A stretch of 12,008 nucleotides of DNA from an uncultured Collinsella sp. (GTDB lineage: Bacteria; Actinomycetota; Coriobacteriia; Coriobacteriales; Coriobacteriaceae): NCBI GenBank assembly GCA_959599635.1, contig CAUGJN010000041.1, positions 1-12,008 on the forward strand, given 5' to 3'. Below the pieces are notes generated by a model. That model worked only from the letters and a program-made list of their open reading frames with translations, was not told where the DNA came from and searched no databases. The first letter of the stretch is position 1, and each line of letters opens with the position of its first letter. Positions 7,471-12,008 of the stretch are shown here, piece by piece. The position numbers and the translations under genes are program-made.

Positions 7471-7543
7471 AGTATGAGCGCTCAAGTAGCCATCGTAAAA
7501 TATGAGTTATTTTCTTTTTGCCATAGGGATTGACTATACCAAT
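7471..7543 (-). promoter_or_regulatory. Candidate promoter and LysR-type sites before the MetE-like gene
   Basis: Read on the - strand, TTTACG (7494-7499) and CATACT (7471-7476) with a 17-base spacer form a weak -35/-10 pair. Upstream is ATTGGTATAGTCAAT (7529-7543), an interrupted dyad ATTG-N7-CAAT that contains the T-N11-A signature of LysR-type regulators and is centred about 70 bases before the expected start of transcription. A second dyad AAAATA-N5-TATTTT (7497-7513) abuts the -35, and a perfect palindrome TGAGCGCTCA (7475-7484) overlaps the -10. The arrangement fits a recognition site near -65 and an activation site near -40. It is inferred from pattern only. Confidence 0.4.
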
Positions 7544-7583
7544 ACGCGCCGCCTGGCATCATGCGTACGGCAGACATAACAAG

Positions 7584-8480
7584 CTAGATGTGCTGACGAA
7601 TCGCTTCGATATAGGCCTGCCCATAGCGCGTGGGCGTCGTATTCTTTCGCGTGATAATGCCGATCTCCATATATTCGTCCACATCGAGCGGAATCGAGAT
7701 AATACCGGGGCCATTGAGCTCGTGGCTGATCACGCCCGAACACACCGTATAGCCGTTGAGTCCCATGACAAGGTTGAACAGCGTCGCACGGTCGCGCACG
7801 CGAATATTCTTGCGACGCTCAAACGTCGAGGTCAGCTCCTCGGAATAGTAAAACGAGTTGTAGCTGCCCTGCTCGTAGGATAAAAACGGATAGTCCTCGA
7901 GATCTTCGAGCGTCACGCTGGCGTGGTCCGCCAGTGGATGGTCGGCGCATACAAAGACATGCGGCTTGGCGCAGAAGAGCCCCTCGAACACGAGCTCGTT
8001 GGCCGCCAGCATGCGCTCGATAACCTCGCGGTTATGCTCGGATAGATACAGGATGCCCAGCTCGCTTTTCATGTGCGCGACATCCTCGATAATCTCGTGG
8101 GTCTGCTCCTCGCGCAGGGTGAAGTCGTAACGTGCGGCATCGAACTCGCGGATCACGTCAACAAACGCGTTAACGGCAAAGGAATAATGCTGGCAGCTCA
8201 CACTAAAGTGCGGCACCTGCTCGGACGCGCCCTTGTACTTGCCCTCGAGCAGGTCGGCCTGGTCGAGCACCTGACGCGCGTAGCCCAAGAAGGTCTCGCC
8301 CTCCTCGGACACAATGACACCCTTGTTGGTGCGCTCAAAGATATGCACACCCATCTCGTTTTCGAGATCGCGGATCGACGCGGTAATCGAAGGCTGCGAC
8401 ACAAAGAGTCGGCGCGAGGCCTCGGTGATGCTGCCGCATTCGGCAACTTTGACGACATATCTGAGCTGCTGAAGCTTCAT
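7584..8480 (-). CDS. LysR family transcriptional regulator
   Basis: The 298-residue protein has the LysR N-terminal winged helix-turn-helix at about 1-60 (LRYVVKVAECGSITEASRRL, then VSQPSITASIRDLENEMG and a FERTNKGV wing). A linker helix and a two-lobed periplasmic-binding-like effector domain follow to the end. The start at 8480 follows GGGAGGG, which overlaps the stop codon of the HAD gene. Only 10 bases separate the two genes, so they are probably co-transcribed. The effector is unknown. The closest plausible target is the MetE-like gene 154 bases downstream on the same strand, whose upstream region holds a T-N11-A dyad. Regulation of the HAD gene or of distant genes is equally open. No terminator hairpin was found after this gene. 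Confidence 0.9.
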   Translation of the reverse strand: MKLQQLRYVVKVAECGSITEASRRLFVSQPSITASIRDLENEMGVHIFERTNKGVIVSEEGETFLGYARQVLDQADLLEGKYKGASEQVPHFSVSCQHYSFAVNAFVDVIREFDAARYDFTLREEQTHEIIEDVAHMKSELGILYLSEHNREVIERMLAANELVFEGLFCAKPHVFVCADHPLADHASVTLEDLEDYPFLSYEQGSYNSFYYSEELTSTFERRKNIRVRDRATLFNLVMGLNGYTVCSGVISHELNGPGIISIPLDVDEYMEIGIITRKNTTPTRYGQAYIEAIRQHI

Positions 8481-8490
8481 AGCGCCCTCC

Positions 8491-9399
8491 CTAGACGTTC
8501 GTGACGTCGAAACCCGTCGCATCCATCTGACGCATAAACGACGGCATCTCCCCCGTCGCGGCGCAGGCGGCAATCTGGTGCAGGGCCCCGGCAACCGCAT
8601 CGTCTGTCGCGGCTCCGATATGCCAGCGCGCGGCAGCCGTAACGGCCTCGTTGGCATTGGCGACGGCAACGGAATTGGGGACGGCATCGATCATGGGCAG
8701 GTCGTTATCGGAATCGCCGAATACGGCCACCTCGTCGGGCGTCAGGCCCAAAGCGCGCGCCAGCTCCAGCGCAGCACAGCCCTTGTCCCAACCGGCCGGG
8801 AGAATATCGAATAGGCGCACGCGGTTGTTGGGAAACACAAGCGAGAGCTCCGGCACCTCGGCGGCAACGCGCTCGCGTAGCTCCGCGAGCTCCTCACGCG
8901 AACGGGCGCTCCAGATATTCGCCTTATATACCGGACCCTCATCAATCGTCGGCCGACACGGGGCTTCTTCGCCTTTGAGCCACGCATTGCCGCCCGACTC
9001 CATAGCGCGGCGCACGCGCTCGGGGTCGCTCGTCACGCAATAGGCATCGTTATCCCAAAAGTCGTCACCCAGGCTATAGACCTTTAGATAGGTATCGTCG
9101 GTCTCTTGTTCGAGGTAATCGGCCAGACGCATCAGGGCATCGTTGTCGGTCGCGCGCGAAGCGACCGCCTGACCGTCGACAAACATGACTTGGCCGTTGC
9201 AGAACGCACCGGTCGAAAAGTACTCGGAACGATTTTTGAACATCCAGCCCATCGCGGACGGCTGGCGACCCGAAACCGGGCCAAAGTGCAGACCCGCCGC
9301 CTGCATGGCATGAATGCCCTCAATGGCGTAGTCGCTGGCGCCGTCATGCCCGGCTGGAATCAGCGTATCGTCCATATCGGTCAGCACAAGTTTGATCAT
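8491..9399 (-). CDS. HAD-IIB (Cof-type) hydrolase
   Basis: This 302-residue soluble phosphatase belongs to the haloacid dehalogenase superfamily, class IIB. Motif I is DMDDT (Asp8 nucleophile, Asp10 acid/base), motif II is VSGR (Ser43), motif III is the Lys in GWDKG (Lys206), and motif IV is GDSDND (228-233), which binds Mg. A C2-type cap fills the middle of the chain (about 80-200), as in Cof and sugar-phosphate phosphatases. The start at 9399 has GGGGG four bases ahead. TACAAT (9428-9433 on the opposite strand) may be its -10. The gene runs divergently from the thiamine operon and shares a 255-base intergenic region with it. E. coli Cof acts on HMP-PP, so a thiamine-related substrate is conceivable, but class members are broad and the substrate here cannot be assigned. 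Confidence 0.88.
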   Translation of the reverse strand: MIKLVLTDMDDTLIPAGHDGASDYAIEGIHAMQAAGLHFGPVSGRQPSAMGWMFKNRSEYFSTGAFCNGQVMFVDGQAVASRATDNDALMRLADYLEQETDDTYLKVYSLGDDFWDNDAYCVTSDPERVRRAMESGGNAWLKGEEAPCRPTIDEGPVYKANIWSARSREELAELRERVAAEVPELSLVFPNNRVRLFDILPAGWDKGCAALELARALGLTPDEVAVFGDSDNDLPMIDAVPNSVAVANANEAVTAAARWHIGAATDDAVAGALHQIAACAATGEMPSFMRQMDATGFDVTNV

Positions 9400-9436
9400 A
9401 AGGCCCCCATTCGTATCGGTCCTACCTATTGTAACG

Positions 9437-9471
9437 ACCTGCCAAAATAAACCTGTCCCTTTTTGGCAGGT
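9437..9471. repeat. 11-bp perfect inverted repeat between divergent HAD and thiM
   Basis: ACCTGCCAAAA (9437-9447) is repeated in inverted form as TTTTGGCAGGT (9461-9471) around a 13-base centre containing CCTGTCCC. It sits immediately upstream of the TACAAT candidate -10 of the HAD gene and about 28 bases ahead of the TPP riboswitch. It could be a shared operator, or a small dispersed palindromic repeat. Being between two divergent starts, it is unlikely to be a gene-end terminator. Confidence 0.6.
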
Positions 9472-9498
9472 GCGCTAGTATAGGGAACAACAGATTCG

Positions 9499-9590
9499 AT
9501 GCGGGAGTGCCGGCGGTGCAAACCACAAGGCTGAGAGGGCATGGGGCCCAATCCTTTGAACCTGTCAGTTAATGCTGGCGTAGGGAGCAT
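9499..9590 (+). promoter_or_regulatory. TPP riboswitch (THI element)
   Basis: The conserved thiamine pyrophosphate aptamer elements are present in order: GGCTGAGAGGG (9529-9539), CCTTTGAACCTG (9553-9564), TAATGCTGGCG and GCGTAGGGA (9578-9586). The closing P1 stem pairs ATGC (9499-9502) with GCAT (9587-9590). Binding of TPP should switch off the thiM operon. A terminator hairpin follows 12 bases later, so control is most likely by premature transcription termination. The TAGTAT at 9476-9481 is a possible -10 for this leader, without a clear -35. I did not find a convincing antiterminator pairing by eye. Confidence 0.95.
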
Positions 9591-9602
9591 GCCGCCTTTG
9601 CA

Positions 9603-9632
9603 GGGGCGCTGTCTATGCACAGCGCCCCTTTT
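9603..9632 (+). terminator. Riboswitch-controlled intrinsic terminator
   Basis: A perfect 10-bp stem GGGGCGCTGT (9603-9612) pairs with ACAGCGCCCC (9619-9628) over a 6-base loop and is followed by TTTT. Lying between the TPP aptamer and the thiM ribosome binding site, it is the expected expression platform. Confidence 0.85.
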
Positions 9633-9654
9633 CTATGCCAAGGAGGCATGTGCA

Positions 9655-10494
9655 GTGATTGATTCGGAACAGCTTAAGCAAAATGTGGTCAAGGCCGTGG
9701 AAGAGATTCGCGCCACCAATCCGATGGCCGGCTCCATCACCAACACGGTGACGATCGACTTTGTCGCCAACGCGCAGCTCGCCGTGGGCGGTTCGGCCGC
9801 CATGGTCTATCTGCCCGACGAGGGCGAGGCGCTCGTTGCCGGCGGCGGCGCCATCTATCTCAACATGGGCACGCTCTTCCCCATCTACGAGCAAACGATT
9901 CCCCGCGCGGCCAAGGCGGCACACGACGCCGGCAAGCCCTGGGTGCTCGATCCGGTGGGCCTGGGTATCGGTAGCCTGCGCACCCAGCTGGTAAACGAGC
10001 TCAAGCAGTACAAGCCCGCCATCGTGCGCGGCAACGCCTCCGAGATCATCGCACTCGCCGGCCTGTGGGGTCTTGAGGGCGAGGCGGCCGATCTGAGCCG
10101 CGTACGCGGTGTCGATACCACCGACACGGTCGACGCCGCCCGTGATGCCGCCGTGGCGCTCGCCCGCTACACTGGCGGCGCTGTGGTGGTCTCGGGCGAA
10201 GTCGACCTGATTACCGACGGCACGACCGTAGCCAAATCCCACGGCGGCAGCCCGCTCATGTCAAAGATTACCGGCTGCGGTTGCTCGCAGGGCGGCGTGC
10301 TAGCCGTGTACGCCTGCGCTGCCGATCCGTTTACGGCAGCCGTCTGCGGCACCGCCGTCTACAACGTAGCCGGCACGCGTGCCGCCGCTGTCGCCGATGC
10401 CCCGGCAAGCTTTAAGGTCGCCTTTATCGACGAGCTCTACCGCGCAACCGCCCAAGACATCGCCGACAACCGACTCGAGCTCGAGGAGGCATAA
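9655..10494 (+). CDS. thiM: Hydroxyethylthiazole kinase ThiM
   Basis: ThiM phosphorylates salvaged 4-methyl-5-(2-hydroxyethyl)thiazole with ATP to give thiazole phosphate. The 279-residue protein, slightly longer than E. coli ThiM, has the ribokinase-like ThiK motifs: SITNTVTIDFVANAQLAVG (27-45), LDPVG (98-102), RGNASE (125-130), and the phosphate-binding ITGCGCSQGG (205-214) that holds the active-site Cys. The start is a GTG at 9655, chosen because AAGGAGG lies eight bases upstream and because reading from the ATG at 9541 would run through the riboswitch and terminator. The nearer ATG at 9648 is out of frame. It is the first gene of a three-gene operon under TPP control. The next gene begins 3 bases after the stop codon. 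Confidence 0.93.
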   Translation: MIDSEQLKQNVVKAVEEIRATNPMAGSITNTVTIDFVANAQLAVGGSAAMVYLPDEGEALVAGGGAIYLNMGTLFPIYEQTIPRAAKAAHDAGKPWVLDPVGLGIGSLRTQLVNELKQYKPAIVRGNASEIIALAGLWGLEGEAADLSRVRGVDTTDTVDAARDAAVALARYTGGAVVVSGEVDLITDGTTVAKSHGGSPLMSKITGCGCSQGGVLAVYACAADPFTAAVCGTAVYNVAGTRAAAVADAPASFKVAFIDELYRATAQDIADNRLELEEA

Positions 10495-10497
10495 GCC

Positions 10498-10839
10498 ATG
10501 TCCGAACCCGCAACCAACGCCGGCATGAACACGCTCGTCGCCGTGGCCATCGCCCCGTGCGGCACCGGCGATGAACTGTCCGCCGAAGTTGCCGAGGTCG
10601 TGCGCGTCATTCGCGAGAGCGGCCTTCCCAACCGCACCACCTCGATGTTCACCGAGATCGAGGGCGACTGGGACGAGGTCATGCAGGTCGTGCGCGACGC
10701 GACCTTTGTGTTGGCGAGCAAGGGCATCCGCACCGAAGTCGTGCTCAAAGCCGATATTCGACCCGGATTTACCGACACCATGACCGGCAAACTCGAGCGC
10801 ATGGAAGCGCAGATCAAAAAGCAGGAGGAAGCACGATGA
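10498..10839 (+). CDS. Thiamine-binding protein, MTH1187/YkoF-like (DUF77)
   Basis: The 113-residue protein belongs to the small ferredoxin-like-fold family that includes MTH1187 and the thiamine-binding domain of YkoF. Recognisable segments are the first strand NTLVAVAIAPCGTG, the helix with VAEVVRVIRESGLP, TTSMFTEIEGDWDEVMQVV and KGIRTEVVLKADIRPG. Family members bind thiamine or its precursors in the cytoplasm, and their exact role (buffering, delivery or sensing) is not settled. Its place between thiM and thiE under a TPP riboswitch supports a thiamine link. GAGGAGG inside the end of thiM serves as ribosome binding site. The stop codon overlaps the thiE start as ATGA, indicating translational coupling. 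Confidence 0.85.
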   Translation: MSEPATNAGMNTLVAVAIAPCGTGDELSAEVAEVVRVIRESGLPNRTTSMFTEIEGDWDEVMQVVRDATFVLASKGIRTEVVLKADIRPGFTDTMTGKLERMEAQIKKQEEAR

Positions 10840-11531
10840 GTATCCGCGACAACCTTGATATCTCCGCCTATCTGGTACTCGGCCCCGAAAACACCCTCGG
10901 ACGCCCCGTGGGCGATGTTGTGGCCCAGGCACTCGACGCAGGCTTTACCTGCATCCAGGTGCGCTCCAAGGTGGCAAGCGCCCGCGAGATCATCGCACTG
11001 ACGGGCGACGCCGCGCAGGCAATCGCACAGGCCGGCAAGACCGGTCAGGTCGCCCTGCTGATCGATGACCGTCTGGACTGCGTACTCGCCGCGCGCGAGC
11101 AGAGCATCGCTGTCGACGGCGTGCATGTGGGTCAGAGCGATATTCCCGTCGAGGTCTGTCGCAAGCTGCTGGGCCCCGACGCCATCGTGGGTCTTTCGGC
11201 CCGTTGCGAGGAGATGCTCGAGTACGTCAAGACCGCCGACATGAGCCTAGTCGACTACCTGGGCATCGGCCCGCTCCACGAGACCGAGACCAAGCGCGAT
11301 TGCGGACGCGCGGCCGACGGCTCCATCATCACCAAGAGCTTTGAGGACCTGGCAGCCCTCCATGCGGCAAGCCCAGTACCCATCGTGGTGGGCGGCGGCG
11401 TCAAGACGGCCGACCTGCCACAGCTCAAGGCCACCGGCGTCGATGGCTTCTTTGTGGTGAGTGCCGTCTGCAGTGCCGATGACCCCTACGTCGCGGCCAA
11501 GGAGCTCGTCGACACCTGGCAGCAGGCATAG
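10836..11531 (+). CDS. thiE: Thiamine phosphate synthase ThiE
   Basis: ThiE condenses HMP pyrophosphate with thiazole phosphate to form thiamine phosphate. The 231-residue TIM-barrel protein shows the family motifs: the strand ending IQVRSK (40-45), LLIDDRLD (74-81), DGVHVGQSD (94-102) for Mg/pyrophosphate binding, GLSA (119-122), DYLGIGPLHETETK (140-153), and VVGGGV plus FVVSAV near the end for the thiazole phosphate site. QVRSK and LIDD replace the more usual QLREK and VNDR, which are modest variants. It starts inside the stop codon of the preceding gene (ATGA overlap). No HMP kinase (thiD) or thiazole synthesis gene is present in the window, so HMP-PP must come from elsewhere. Confidence 0.93.
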   Translation: MSIRDNLDISAYLVLGPENTLGRPVGDVVAQALDAGFTCIQVRSKVASAREIIALTGDAAQAIAQAGKTGQVALLIDDRLDCVLAAREQSIAVDGVHVGQSDIPVEVCRKLLGPDAIVGLSARCEEMLEYVKTADMSLVDYLGIGPLHETETKRDCGRAADGSIITKSFEDLAALHAASPVPIVVGGGVKTADLPQLKATGVDGFFVVSAVCSADDPYVAAKELVDTWQQA

Positions 11532-11573
11532 ACATAGGCCGAGCAGCTGCTCCGCGGCCTCATATCTTCAGCA

Positions 11574-11623
11574 ACGGAAAGCGCATCCCAGTTTGGACCT
11601 CCATTCTGGGATGCGCTTTCCGT
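11574..11623. repeat. Palindromic repeat element, copy 1 (18-bp perfect arms)
   Basis: ACGGAAAGCGCATCCCAG (11574-11591) is perfectly inverted at 11606-11623 around a 14-base loop. The central 46 bases (11576-11621) recur with 36 matches, without gaps, at 11638-11683. It follows thiE by 42 bases and could stop transcription from either side, although it is followed by no T-run. The recurrence of arms and loop suggests a dispersed palindromic (REP-like) element and not an ordinary terminator. Confidence 0.7.
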
Positions 11624-11637
11624 ATAGAGGGCCAGTG

Positions 11638-11683
11638 GGAAACTGCATCCCGTTCTGGGCGCCGATTCTGGGACGCGCTTTCC
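11638..11683. repeat. Palindromic repeat element, copy 2 (degenerate)
   Basis: This 46-base block begins GGAAACTGCATCCCG and ends CTGGGACGCGCTTTCC. It aligns end to end with copy 1, 62 bases earlier, with ten substitutions. Its right arm is nearly the same as that of copy 1, while the left arm has mismatches, so its hairpin is weaker. It ends 10 bases before the stop codon of the converging patatin-like gene. Confidence 0.65.
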
Positions 11684-11693
11684 GCCGCAGCCC

Positions 11694-12008
11694 CTACCCC
11701 GCCAGATACGTTTCCAGCGCCGGCAAGGTCGCCTCCGCATCACGACGACCGACCTGGTAGATGCGCTCGAGCTCATCGGGCTCGCGGCACAGCGACGGCA
11801 CCTTTACCGATTCGCTCGGCCGTACCACAAAGACCTCGCCGGCCGCCTCGCGACGCGCCAGGTCATCGAGCGTGGCATTGTAGACCTCATGCCGATGCTC
11901 AAGCGCTGCGACAAACTCCGGGTAGTGACGGAACACGCGCCGCAGCATGGGCATCACGCTGTTGGGCTGCTTTACAAAGCCCGCCGGCTGCGTCAGCACC
12001 ACCACGTT
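11694..12008 (-). CDS. Patatin-like phospholipase family protein, C-terminal part (runs off the window)
   Basis: The last 104 residues of a gene entering from the right edge are visible. They resemble the C-terminal region of bacterial patatin-like proteins of the YjjU type: a VVVLTQPAGF strand, then LRRVFRHYPEFVAALEHRH, a YN motif, GEVFVVRPSESVKVPSL, and a final helix with LERIYQVGRRDA. The catalytic GXSXG serine and DGG aspartate would lie upstream, outside the window, so activity cannot be judged. The reading frame is open to the edge, and the GTG at 12003-12005 is internal and not a start. The gene converges on thiE. The family call rests on remembered similarity of the C-terminal region only. 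Confidence 0.6.
   Translation of the reverse strand, partial: NVVVLTQPAGFVKQPNSVMPMLRRVFRHYPEFVAALEHRHEVYNATLDDLARREAAGEVFVVRPSESVKVPSLCREPDELERIYQVGRRDAEATLPALETYLAG

Noticed and set aside
8481..8687. Extension of the LysR gene to 8687
   Set aside because: The extra 69 residues overlap the end of the HAD gene and look like out-of-frame Arg/Pro-rich translation. The HTH begins right after the ATG at 8480, which has GGGAGGG before it.
9541..9654. Extension of ThiM to an ATG at 9541
   Set aside because: This ATG lies inside the TPP aptamer and the reading passes through the terminator. The GTG at 9655 has a strong ribosome binding site and gives a normal ThiM length.

Overview
The window looks like chromosome from a high-GC Gram-positive gut actinobacterium of the class Coriobacteriia, most likely Collinsella or a close relative. 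This is inferred from GC-rich, GC3-biased codon use, LAXTG-type cell-wall sorting signals, and the style of the surface proteins. It was not tested by any search. No rRNA, tRNA, CRISPR array, transposase or phage gene was seen.

Left part (1-4000): two tandem paralogous genes on the + strand encode large secreted proteins. Each has a long charged N-terminus, a Sec-type signal sequence, a parallel beta-helix-like repeat region, a Pro/Glu/Lys-rich wall-spanning stalk and a C-terminal LAATG sorting signal. The second gene carries its own copy of the first gene's non-coding leader, including a perfect 11-bp palindrome just before the ribosome binding site. Each gene is followed by its own intrinsic terminator.

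Middle part (4113-9399): a small alpha/beta-hydrolase (esterase) gene on + converges on a four-gene stretch on -. In transcription order this is a HAD-IIB phosphatase, a LysR-type regulator 10 nt downstream of it, a core-type MetE-like methyltransferase, and a UraA-type uracil permease. The 154-bp gap in front of the methyltransferase has a promoter-like pair and two inverted repeats placed as LysR-type regulator sites usually are. A bidirectional hairpin terminator separates the esterase from the permease.

Right part (9400-12008): a TPP riboswitch with a downstream intrinsic terminator precedes a tight three-gene thiamine salvage operon: thiM (GTG start), an MTH1187/YkoF-type thiamine-binding protein, and thiE, with the last two overlapping by ATGA. 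Together ThiM and ThiE join salvaged hydroxyethylthiazole with HMP-PP to give thiamine phosphate. An 11-bp perfect inverted repeat lies between this operon and the divergent HAD gene. After thiE come two tandem copies of a 46-bp palindromic element, then the 3' end of a patatin-like phospholipase gene that runs off the right edge.

Most of the window is ordinary metabolism. The parts worth a second look are the duplicated surface-protein locus, the two palindromic repeat structures (9437-9471 and 11574-11683) and the candidate LysR operator region.
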